From: Streptosporangiaceae bacterium | GTDB taxonomy: Bacteria; Actinomycetota; Actinomycetes; Streptosporangiales; Streptosporangiaceae | Direction of reading: 5' to 3' | DNA: 64,000 bases | Assembly: GCA_025964695.1 (NCBI GenBank) | Contig: JAOPYK010000007.1 | Coordinates: 1 to 64,000 of the forward strand | Shown here: positions 24,739 through 31,503 of the stretch, in pieces | How the letters are laid out: the number at the start of each line of letters is the position of its first letter | How positions within the stretch are numbered: the stretch's first letter is position 1 | Notes under the pieces: model-generated | What the model was told of the DNA's origin: nothing | Seen by the model: the letters and a program-made list of their open reading frames with translations, nothing else | The model's database searches: none | Position numbers and translations under genes: made by a program

Positions 24739-25203
24739 GTGAGCACGATCGAAGAATCGGTGGACGTGGCGGTCCCGGTGCGCACCGCTTACAACCAGTG
24801 GACGCAGTTCGAGGAATTCCCGCGCTTCATGGAGGGCGTCGATCAGATCAAGCAGGTCTCCGACACCCGCACCCACTGGGCGACGAGCATCGCCGGGGTC
24901 AAACGCGAGTTCGAGGCCGAGATCGTCGAGCAGCACCCCGATGAGCGCATCTCCTGGACCTCGACCGAGGAACCCCGCCAGGCCGGTGTGGTCACCTTCC
25001 ACCGGATCGGCCCGGATCAGACCCGGGTCATGCTCCAGATGGAATACGAGCCGGAGGGGCTGGCCGAGAAGGCGGGCGACAAGCTGAGCCTCGTCAAGCA
25101 CCGCATCAAGGGCGACCTGCGGCGCTTCAAGCAGTACATCGAGTCTCGTGGCACCGAGTCCGGCGGCTGGCGCGGAGACGTCGGTCAGGACCCGCTGCAC
25201 TGA
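24739..25203 (+). CDS. SRPBCC protein, copy 2
   Basis: A 154-residue paralogue of the 23185 gene. The two agree at the N-terminus (EESVDVAVPVRTAYNQWTQF against RAAYNEWTQF) and share FRxMxGVDxI, REFEAEI and LQMxYEPEGL. The GTG at 24739 follows AGGAAAGGGGAAAG. The C-terminus GGWRGDVGQDPLH again matches copy 1 (RGWRGEISADPRL). This suggests duplication followed by insertion, or retention, of the hemerythrin and csbD genes between the copies. Confidence 0.85.
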   Translation: MSTIEESVDVAVPVRTAYNQWTQFEEFPRFMEGVDQIKQVSDTRTHWATSIAGVKREFEAEIVEQHPDERISWTSTEEPRQAGVVTFHRIGPDQTRVMLQMEYEPEGLAEKAGDKLSLVKHRIKGDLRRFKQYIESRGTESGGWRGDVGQDPLH

Positions 25204-25216
25204 CCCGTCCATCGGC

Positions 25217-25251
25217 AGAGCGGCACCGGGAGCAGATCCCGGTGCCGCTCT
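25217..25251 (+). terminator. Terminator after SRPBCC copy 2
   Basis: A perfect 15-bp stem (25217-25231 with 25237-25251) and a 5-nt loop begin 14 nt after the stop codon. TTCG follows. Confidence 0.75.
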
Positions 25252-25556
25252 TCGCCGTCCCGGCCTGTGATGCCCGCTCGTCACGCAGAGGGCAAGCATC
25301 CTTTGCCGAGCTCCGCGCCCATGACCTCGTACGGCGGTCCCATGAGGGGTAAAGGCGCAGTAGGTCACAGAAAGGGTCCGCCGGAATGCGCATGGTCACC
25401 ATCGGGTGCTCGCCGCCGCAGGCACCGAGGCGGAAGATCGCCTCAGCCGATCTTCCTCGGCCCGCTCATCCACCGGCTGCCGCTCCCGGGGGCACCGCGT
25501 GATCACAAGACCTCTTACAGGTCCTGTTCACACACCATGACGAAGGGAGTCGAACC
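25252..25556. other. Catalase upstream region
   Basis: No gene is seen in this stretch of about 305 bp. GACCT-N5-AGGTC (25509-25523) is an inverted repeat 34 bp before the catalase start and may be an operator for a peroxide or Fur-type regulator. The ribosome site GAAGGGAG lies before the ATG at 25557. Confidence 0.4.
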
Positions 25557-27662
25557 ATGACCGATGATGCCCGCAGCGAAAAAGACCGGCAACTGGACAA
25601 GGCACGGGTGGACCCCTGTGACTCGGTGCTCACCACCGACCAGGGCATCCCGATCGGGGAGACCGACAACTCACTGCGCGCGGGTGAGCGCGGGCCGACC
25701 CTCATGGAGGACTTCCATTTTCGGGAGAAGATCACTCACTTCGACCACGAGCGGATTCCCGAGCGAGTGGTGCACGCCCGGGGAGCGGGTGCGTACGGGT
25801 ACTTCGAGCCCTACGACGACACGCTGGCCGCCTACTCGGCGGCCGAGTTCCTGACCACCCCGGGGCTGCGGACACCGGTCTTCGTGCGCTTCTCGACGGT
25901 GGCCGGCTCGCGCGGCTCGTCGGACACGGTGCGCGACGTCCGGGGATTCGCGACCAAGTTCTATACCCGGCAGGGCAACTTCGACCTGGTCGGCAACAAC
26001 ATGCCCGTCTTCTTCATCCAGGACGGCATCAAGTTCCCCGACTTCGTGCACGCGGTCAAGCCCGAGCCGCACAACGAGATCCCGCAGGCGTCGTCCGCTC
26101 ATGACACGCTCTGGGACTTCGTGCAGCTGCAACCAGAGATCATGCACATGATGATGTGGCTGATGTCGGACCGGGCGATCCCCCGCAGCTTCCGGATGAT
26201 GCAGGGCTTCGGCGTGCACACGTTCCGGCTGGTCACCGCCGACGGCCGGGCCACGTTCGTGAAGTTCCACTGGAAGCCCAAGCTCGGCACCCACTCACTG
26301 GTCTGGGACGAGACCCAGAAGATCGCCGGCAAGGACCCCGACTTCAACCGGCGTGACCTGTGGGAGGCGATCGAGGCCGGGTCCTTCCCCGAGTGGGAGT
26401 TCGGCGTCCAGCTCGTGTCGGAGGAGAAGGAGCATGACTTCGACTTCGACCTGCTCGACCCCACCAAGATCATCCCGGAGGAGGAGGTGCCGGTCAGGCC
26501 GGTCGGGCGGCTGGTGCTCGATCGCAATCCCGACAACTTCTTCGCCGAGACCGAGCAGATCGCCTTCCACCTGGGCAACGTGGTGCCGGGCATCGACTTC
26601 ACCAACGACCCGCTCCTGCAGGCGCGGTTGTTCTCCTACCTGGACACCCAGCTGATCCGGCTCGGCGGCCCCAACTTCACCCAGCTCCCCGTCAACCGGC
26701 CGGTCGACCCGGTGCGCAACCACCACCGCGACGGTTACCACCAGACCACCATCCAGCGCGGCCAGGCCAGCTACCACCCCAACAGCCTCAGCAACGGCTG
26801 CCCCGTCCTCGCCGGAGACGGCCAGGCCTATGTCCACTATCCGGAGCGGGTGGAAGGCAACAAGATCCGCAAGCGCAGCGGGAGCTTCGCTGACCACTAC
26901 AGCCAGGCCACCCTGTTCTGGAACAGCATGGCCGACTGGGAGAAGGAACACATCGTCGCCGCGTTCCGGTTCGAGCTCGGCAAGGTGGTCCACCAGCACA
27001 TCCGTGACGGCGTGGTACGCAATCTGGCGCAGGTCGATCACGGGCTGGCCGTACAGGTCGCCGAGGGCGTGGGCGTCGCGCCGCCCGAAGCCCCGTCAGC
27101 GCCCAACCATGGCCGCAGCTCGCCCGCCCTCAGCCAGGACAACGAGCCCACGGACTCCGTCGCCACCCGCAAGATCGCGATCCTGGTGGCCGACGGAGCC
27201 GAGGCCGCGCATGTTCGCACCGTCATCGAGGCGATGACCGGCGCGGGCGCGATCTGCGAGGTGCTGGCGGCCCACGACGGTTCGGTACGGAGTGCCTCGG
27301 GCGAACCCGTTCCGGTCAACAGGGCGCTGACCACCGTCGGCTCCGTCCTCTACGACGCCGTCCTGGTGCCGGGGGGCGAGCAGAGCGTCCAGGCGCTCAC
27401 CTCGGACGGCGACGCCGTGCACTTCCTCGCCGAGGCGTTCAAGCACGGGAAGGCCGTCGGTGCGCTGGGCGCAGGGATCTCCCTGCTCGAACCCGCGAGG
27501 ATCACCTCGGTCCGTACGGCCGGCCCCGGCGATGAGCCGGTGTCCGACCAGGGCGTGGTGACCGCGGGCGAGCAGGCCGCCGGTGACTTCGTCGAGCCGT
27601 TCATCCGTGCCGTCGCCGCACATCGCCACCATGGGCGTTCGGCGCGGTCCGTACCGGCCTAG
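25557..27662 (+). CDS. katE: Large-subunit haem catalase (HPII/KatE type)
   Basis: A 701-residue clade-2 catalase that breaks down H2O2. The catalase core runs to about residue 500, with active-site His73 in [12 protein letters not shown], the strand [20 protein letters not shown] and the distal Asn in [13 protein letters not shown]. The proximal haem tyrosine is in [14 protein letters not shown] (about residue 362). The C-terminal extension (about 535-695) begins [17 protein letters not shown] and is the DJ-1/PfpI-like flavodoxin domain that marks the large-subunit class. It is a single gene with its own promoter, downstream of the hemerythrin/SRPBCC group. Confidence 0.97.
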   Translation: MTDDARSEKDRQLDKARVDPCDSVLTTDQGIPIGETDNSLRAGERGPTLMEDFHFREKITHFDHERIPERVVHARGAGAYGYFEPYDDTLAAYSAAEFLTTPGLRTPVFVRFSTVAGSRGSSDTVRDVRGFATKFYTRQGNFDLVGNNMPVFFIQDGIKFPDFVHAVKPEPHNEIPQASSAHDTLWDFVQLQPEIMHMMMWLMSDRAIPRSFRMMQGFGVHTFRLVTADGRATFVKFHWKPKLGTHSLVWDETQKIAGKDPDFNRRDLWEAIEAGSFPEWEFGVQLVSEEKEHDFDFDLLDPTKIIPEEEVPVRPVGRLVLDRNPDNFFAETEQIAFHLGNVVPGIDFTNDPLLQARLFSYLDTQLIRLGGPNFTQLPVNRPVDPVRNHHRDGYHQTTIQRGQASYHPNSLSNGCPVLAGDGQAYVHYPERVEGNKIRKRSGSFADHYSQATLFWNSMADWEKEHIVAAFRFELGKVVHQHIRDGVVRNLAQVDHGLAVQVAEGVGVAPPEAPSAPNHGRSSPALSQDNEPTDSVATRKIAILVADGAEAAHVRTVIEAMTGAGAICEVLAAHDGSVRSASGEPVPVNRALTTVGSVLYDAVLVPGGEQSVQALTSDGDAVHFLAEAFKHGKAVGALGAGISLLEPARITSVRTAGPGDEPVSDQGVVTAGEQAAGDFVEPFIRAVAAHRHHGRSARSVPA

Positions 27663-27979
27663 GCATAAACGGGGGCCATCCCGGTTCAACGTGCCATACC
27701 ACGTAGCGGTTCCGTGGTGTCCTGGTGGCAGATCAGTGGCAGATCAAGGGATGAAGGCAAGCCCGCGTCTGCTTACGGCGTATGGGTGACGTCACCCGCG
27801 GCCGGCGCGGCGGTGCGGAGCCGTGCGGCCACCACCGAGATCGCCGGGATCGCCGACCGGCATCCTGATGCGGCCGACTTGCGGCGGGCCCATGGCCATG
27901 ACCAGGGAGGACGCGCCGAGTTGAGCCCCTGTCGTGCGATGTCAGCAGTCAGCTCGCCGTGGCAGGTGATTGCCGGCGT
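27663..27979. other. Intergenic region between convergent katE and cynS
   Basis: 317 bp with no supported gene. ACCACG (27698-27703) and CGTGGT (27713-27718) give a 6-bp stem that could end katE transcription. Confidence 0.4.
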
Positions 27980-28423
27980 TCACCACTGGTACGGCAGGAA
28001 TTTCCCGTCCAGTGTCACCACGACCCGGTCACCGGCCGGGTCGGGTACGCGTGCGATGTCGAGGCGGAAGTTGATGGCGCTCATGATGCCGTCGCCGAAC
28101 TGTTCGTGGATGAGTTCCTTGATCGTCGGCCCGTAGACCTGGAGTACCTCGTAGAACCGGTAGATCGTCGGATCCACCGGCACCGCGGTTTCCAACGCCC
28201 CGCGAGTCGGCTGAAGCTGCAACGCCTGCCGAACGTCTTCATCGAGATCCAGCAACGATGCCGCGGCCTCGGCCTGCGCGGCGGTCATCGGGTGCTGGCC
28301 CAGCAGCGCGGACGTCGTCCAGGCCGGCGCCCGCCCAACCGCCTCGGCGAGCTGAACCCATGTCACGCCCAGCCGGGCCTTGGCCGCGCGGACGGCCTCC
28401 GCCGCGTCCTTCTTGGTCATCAT
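27980..28423 (-). CDS. cynS: Cyanate hydratase (cyanase)
   Basis: A 147-residue enzyme turning cyanate and bicarbonate into CO2 and ammonia (via carbamate). The N-terminal domain is a helix-turn-helix-like fold (about 5-75) with LLGQHPMTAAQAEAAASLLDLDED. The C-terminal catalytic domain holds all three catalytic residues known from Escherichia coli: Arg89 and Glu92 in YRFYEVLQVYG and Ser115 in GDGIMSAINF. The ATG at 28423 has GGAGGGG 6 nt upstream. There is no CynT carbonic anhydrase or cyanate transporter nearby. Confidence 0.96.
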   Translation of the reverse strand: MMTKKDAAEAVRAAKARLGVTWVQLAEAVGRAPAWTTSALLGQHPMTAAQAEAAASLLDLDEDVRQALQLQPTRGALETAVPVDPTIYRFYEVLQVYGPTIKELIHEQFGDGIMSAINFRLDIARVPDPAGDRVVVTLDGKFLPYQW

Positions 28424-28639
28424 CGCGTTCCCCTCCAGATCAGCGCACGGCTTGGCACAGCCGCTTCGCAGGCACGCTACGCGGCGAAAGTGCCGTCCGC
28501 GTAACACTGACGGTGGTGATCGGCGTTCGGGCCTGTCCATGTAGGGTCGTCCAGATCTTGCGGAACATGCTCGGCGCGCGGGGGTCACACTCTCTGCGGC
28601 GGCCTGCGCCCCGGTGTAGCTCTTCCTTGGGCTCGGCCA

Positions 28640-28685
28640 TGTCACCTGGTCACCCGTGATCACTGCTGGTCCCGGTGACAGATGA
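28640..28685. repeat. 46-bp dispersed repeat, copy A
   Basis: 40 of 46 positions match 33695-33740, in the same orientation. The copy has GTCACC (28641-28646) and GGTGAC (28674-28679) as terminal inverted arms around a central TGATCA. Confidence 0.7.
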
Positions 28686-28718
28686 AAGACACGTGATCAG
28701 GAACCGCTTGCCATCAGC

Positions 28719-28784
28719 GGCGAGCCCCGCCTGGTCGACACGATGCGTGGTGTCGGCTACAGCCTCCGGGAGCAGACGCCCTGA
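28719..28784 (+). pseudogene. C-terminal fossil of an OmpR-family response regulator
   Basis: Reading from GGC at 28719 gives GEPRLVDTMRGVGYSLREQT and then P and a TGA stop at 28782. This is the hallmark end of the winged-helix domain (G-E-P-x-L-x-x-T-x-R-G-V-G-Y-x-L). The upstream part of the domain cannot be read in any frame, so only the last 21 codons survive. Confidence 0.7.
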
Positions 28785-28789
28785 GGCTG

Positions 28790-28855
28790 ATGTCGCTCCG
28801 TGGGCTGTGACTCGCTCGTGCCACAGCGACCGCCTCCCTCTGCGTGATCATGCAA
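28790..28855 (+). pseudogene. N-terminal fossil of a sensor histidine kinase
   Basis: Five nt after the response-regulator fossil stop, ATG at 28790 reads MSLRGL, then TGA (28808), then LARATATASLCVIMQ and TAA (28856). The pattern MSLR-x-x-L-x-x-A is the usual first membrane segment of actinobacterial kinases that follow such regulators. The gene is dead (two stops). The identification rests on a short match and on its position. Confidence 0.45.
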
Positions 28856-28878
28856 TAAATCGTCGAACAATCGCTTGA

Positions 28879-30630
28879 TCACGTGTGATCCACGAGCCCC
28901 CGGATAGATGCCGGAGGGACGGTACGGCCGACGTCGAGCGGCCACCCGCCGAGGACGATTGTCTGGTCGGCCGCCGGAGCGAGGTAGAGGTCGTGCGTGA
29001 TGAGGATCGTCGTCCGTCCGGCCATGAGGCGGCGCAGCGGTTCCAGGATGCGTTTCGCCGTCGGTGCGTCCAGACCGGTCGTCGGCTCGTCGAGGATGAG
29101 CACGGGCGCGTCGCGGACCATGGCGCGGGCGATGGCGATCCGCTGGCGCTGCCCGCCCGAGAGCAGGCGTCCGCGCTGGCCGATGAGCGTCTGGTACCCC
29201 TGCGGGAGCGCGACGATGAAGTCGTGGGCGTCCGCGGCCACCGCCGCGCTGACGATCTCCGCGTCGCTGACTCCGGGGCGACCGTAGGCGATGTTGTCGG
29301 TCACCGTGCCGGGGAAGAGCATGTTCTCCTGCTGCAGGAGCGTGATGTTGTCGCGTACCGCGTGCAGTGAGAGCTCACGGAGGTCCACTCCGTCCAGGCG
29401 GATGCGGCCGGCCGTCGGGTCGTAGAACCGGAGCAGGAGTTTGGTGATCGTGGACTTGCCAGAGCCGCTGGCCCCGGTGATGAGGGTGAGTTCTCCCGGG
29501 CCGGTCCGGAAGGAGAACCGCTCGAGGGCGGGCCTCTTGGCGCCGGGGTAGCAGAAGGTGACCGCGTCGAAGGCGATGCGCCCCCGGCGTGCCATCCGCT
29601 TGCGTGGTGAGGCATCCTCGGCGACGGCCGGGTGAGTTTCGAGGACCTCGATGACCCGGTCGGAACTGGCCCCGGCCTCGGCGGCGGTGAGCATGAGCCC
29701 GCCGAGGCTCTGGATCGGCGGGTAGAGGTAGCCGATGTAGGCGGCGAAGGAGAGCAGGCCGCCCAGGGTGATCCGGTCATGGGACAGGTCCCATGCGCCC
29801 ATGCCCAGTACGACGAGTACGCAGAAGGTCTCCACCACCTGGACGATCGGTTCGTAGAGGGCTGACAGCCGGGTCTCGGTCATCTTCGCCTTCAGCCAGG
29901 TGCTTCCCTCCCTGTGCAGGCGCTGCTCCTCGGTCTGCTGGCGGTTGTAGGCCTGAACCAGGGACTGGTTGGACAGGCTCTCCTCGACCAGGCTGGTGAT
30001 CGCCGCGTAACTCCGGCGCTCACGGCCCGCGACCTTCCGGAACTTCGTGGAAAAGGATCTGGAAACGAGCAGGAACAACGGCACCAGCGCACACGCGACA
30101 AGGGCCAGGTCCCATCGGATATAGAACGCCGCACCAGCGAAGAAGATGACACTGACGAGCGAGGTGAACAAGTGGACCAGACCGGAGGCGACCAATTGCT
30201 CGATGGCCTCGATATCGGCGGTCAGGCGGGTCATCAGATCGCCTAGCTTGTTCTTGTCGAAGAACTCCGGGGACAGCCGCTGGACGTGTGCGAAAGTGCT
30301 GTCCCGGAGGCGCAGCAGGAAACGCTCGCCCGCCAGCGCCGTCATATAGTCCCCGGCGAAGGTCGCCAACCCTGATACGAGCGCCAATCCGAGCCATTCG
30401 GCGGCCGGAGCCCAGAACGCGTCCAGGCTCTTGGCGGCCAGTGCGTGATCCGTGATGACCCCGAACAGCCAGATCGCGGCGACCTCGCATGCCGCCGCCG
30501 CGACCGCGAGGACTCCGCCGATCACCAGTAGTCGACGGTCACCTCGCGTGTACGGCCAGAATCTCCGGAAGGCACTTCGCAGCGAAGCGGTGGGAGCCGA
30601 CGAAAGCGCAGACACAGGTTCTCCATCCAT
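28879..30630 (-). CDS. ABC exporter, fused membrane and ATPase domains
   Basis: A 583-residue type IV half-transporter (MsbA/LmrA-like). Six membrane helices lie in about residues 25-320, and the nucleotide-binding domain in about 345-570. It has Walker A GASGSGKST, a Q-loop at LLQQENMLFPG, signature LSGGQRQRIAIARAM, Walker B VLILDEPTTGLD and switch ITHD. All motifs are intact, so it should work as a homodimer. There is no C39 peptidase domain. The ATG at 30630 has no ribosome site; the GTG at 30615, behind GGAGA, is a better start (578 residues). It follows the small proline-rich ORF on the same strand, with a hairpin between them. The substrate is unknown: drug, lipid or the peptide itself. 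Confidence 0.93.
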   Translation of the reverse strand: MDGEPVSALSSAPTASLRSAFRRFWPYTRGDRRLLVIGGVLAVAAAACEVAAIWLFGVITDHALAAKSLDAFWAPAAEWLGLALVSGLATFAGDYMTALAGERFLLRLRDSTFAHVQRLSPEFFDKNKLGDLMTRLTADIEAIEQLVASGLVHLFTSLVSVIFFAGAAFYIRWDLALVACALVPLFLLVSRSFSTKFRKVAGRERRSYAAITSLVEESLSNQSLVQAYNRQQTEEQRLHREGSTWLKAKMTETRLSALYEPIVQVVETFCVLVVLGMGAWDLSHDRITLGGLLSFAAYIGYLYPPIQSLGGLMLTAAEAGASSDRVIEVLETHPAVAEDASPRKRMARRGRIAFDAVTFCYPGAKRPALERFSFRTGPGELTLITGASGSGKSTITKLLLRFYDPTAGRIRLDGVDLRELSLHAVRDNITLLQQENMLFPGTVTDNIAYGRPGVSDAEIVSAAVAADAHDFIVALPQGYQTLIGQRGRLLSGGQRQRIAIARAMVRDAPVLILDEPTTGLDAPTAKRILEPLRRLMAGRTTILITHDLYLAPAADQTIVLGGWPLDVGRTVPPASIRGLVDHT

Positions 30631-30653
30631 GGTTCATGACGTGACCCAGGGGA

Positions 30654-30689
30654 AAGAGCCGGCGGCCCCCCGCAGGCTCGCCGGCTCTT
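30654..30689 (-). terminator. Hairpin between the small ORF and the ABC exporter
   Basis: AAGAGCCGGCG (30654-30664) and CGCCGGCTCTT (30679-30689) form a perfect 11-bp stem with a 14-nt loop. In the minus-strand RNA UUUCCCC follows. It begins 25 nt after the small ORF's stop and ends about 24 nt before the exporter ATG. It can act as a leaky terminator or attenuator. Confidence 0.65.
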
Positions 30690-30713
30690 CTCGTCCCCGT
30701 TTGCTCAGGCGGT

Positions 30714-30833
30714 TTACCGGTGGTGCGTCGGCCGCGGTGCGGGCTGCGGCTTGCGGGCCTTGTGGGCCGGCACGGCGGGCTTGATCTTCTTGCGGGGCTT
30801 CGGCGGGACCGGGGTCAGCTTACGGAAGGTCAT
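30714..30833 (-). CDS. 39-residue cationic proline-rich peptide ORF
   Basis: A small ORF (ATG 30833, TAA 30714) starting MTFRKLTPVPPKPRKKIK and ending KPQPAPRPTHHR. It has 10 Pro, 7 Lys, 5 Arg, 3 His, no acidic residue and no Cys. It is supported as coding by AAGAAAGG 7 nt before the ATG and by position bias: 37 of 39 third codon positions are G/C, but only 22 of 39 second positions. It lies directly upstream of the ABC exporter on the same strand. Two readings are possible: an exported cationic peptide, or a leader ORF whose translation (note Pro-Pro at 10-11) sets the hairpin and exporter expression. No known family could be named. Confidence 0.6.
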   Translation of the reverse strand: MTFRKLTPVPPKPRKKIKPAVPAHKARKPQPAPRPTHHR

Positions 30834-30890
30834 GTCGGGCCTTTCTTTTTTGTTCTCTCACGCCCTGCGGCGTCTGTAGTGATGACTATG

Positions 30891-30914
30891 CAGGGCCAGA
30901 TTCTGAAGGCCCTG
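30891..30914. promoter_or_regulatory. Inverted repeat upstream of the small ORF
   Basis: CAGGGCC (30891-30897) and GGCCCTG (30908-30914) are perfect arms 10 bp apart, about 60 bp upstream of the small ORF's start. This is a plausible operator for the peptide-exporter unit. Confidence 0.45.
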
Positions 30915-30974
30915 AGACAGGACTGTGACCGGCCGAAGAGAAGATTAAGTTTCAGCTGAGCGCCGGGAAACCGT

Positions 30975-31058
30975 CACGGCGGTGGCGATGCCGGGGCTGA
31001 GCAGGGCGATCAGGGCGAGGTAGGCGAGGTAAAGGACTGAGCCGACGACGGCGCGGAG
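30975..31058 (-). pseudogene. Fragment of an ABC-2 type permease
   Basis: The minus strand reads LRAVVGSVLYLAYLALIALL followed by SPGIATAV. This is close to the conserved membrane block of actinobacterial ABC-2 permeases (LRAVxGxxLYLALxALLxLGxxxxVR). Neither the preceding helices nor the following ones can be read, so it is a remnant. Confidence 0.5.
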
Positions 31059-31375
31059 CGTCGGCCCGTCGGCCCGTCGGCCAGGGACAGGAGCGGGTAA
31101 CCGTGCGCCGGCGACCGAGGCGGAGCCGGACGTCATGAGTGTCGCGCCGTTGCCCGGAGACATGTTCCTGTTGCGCAGCGATGGTGTGGCCGAGCAGGTT
31201 CCCTATCACCGGATGCTGGGTCTTGGGGCGGCCGTCACCTCCGCAGGTCAAGGTGGGCCACATGCTGGCGGCTGCGGAGGCGGCCGGCGGGCACGACAAA
31301 CGCCACCGCCGTAGCGATCGGCTTCACCGAGGGTTGAAGCGACGGCATCCCGCTAGAGGGGGACGCCCGCATGTA

Positions 31376-31416
31376 CGAATTCCTACCCCTCCAGGTCATG
31401 GAGGGGTAGGAATTCG
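31376..31416. repeat. Perfect 17-bp hairpin
   Basis: 31376-31392 (CGAATTCCTACCCCTCC) is exactly complementary to 31400-31416, with loop AGGTCAT. The stem is less GC-rich than the genome, and no U-run follows on either strand, so it does not look like an ordinary terminator. It could be the subterminal hairpin of a lost IS200/IS605-type element. Confidence 0.7.
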
Positions 31417-31503
31417 CAGTAGGGCCTGAGGTATTGGGAGGGAGCGCGACTATTTACAGGTACGCAACCGATGGATGCGGCCACGTCGCCCAGGGGCCGC
31501 GGG

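Larger units (their letters stand above)
28424..28878. other. Accessory-looking intergenic stretch with gene fossils
   Basis: 455 bp between cynS and the ABC exporter. It holds repeat copy A (28640-28685), the C-terminal fossil of a response regulator (28719-28784) and the N-terminal fossil of a histidine kinase (28790-28855). The right end is AT-rich. Confidence 0.6.
30834..31503. other. Decayed intergenic stretch
   Basis: 670 bp. It carries the promoter region of the small ORF with an inverted repeat (30891-30914), a fragment of an ABC-2 permease (30975-31058), a triple GTCGGCCC repeat near 31060-31080 and a 17-bp hairpin (31376-31416). Open frames across 31139-31429 match nothing recognised. 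Confidence 0.5.

Noticed and set aside
31139-31429. 96-codon ORF ending across the 17-bp hairpin, considered as a tnpB remnant
   Set aside because: No zinc-finger cysteines or RuvC residues are visible. Only the hairpin supports an IS605-type end, so no transposase gene is claimed.
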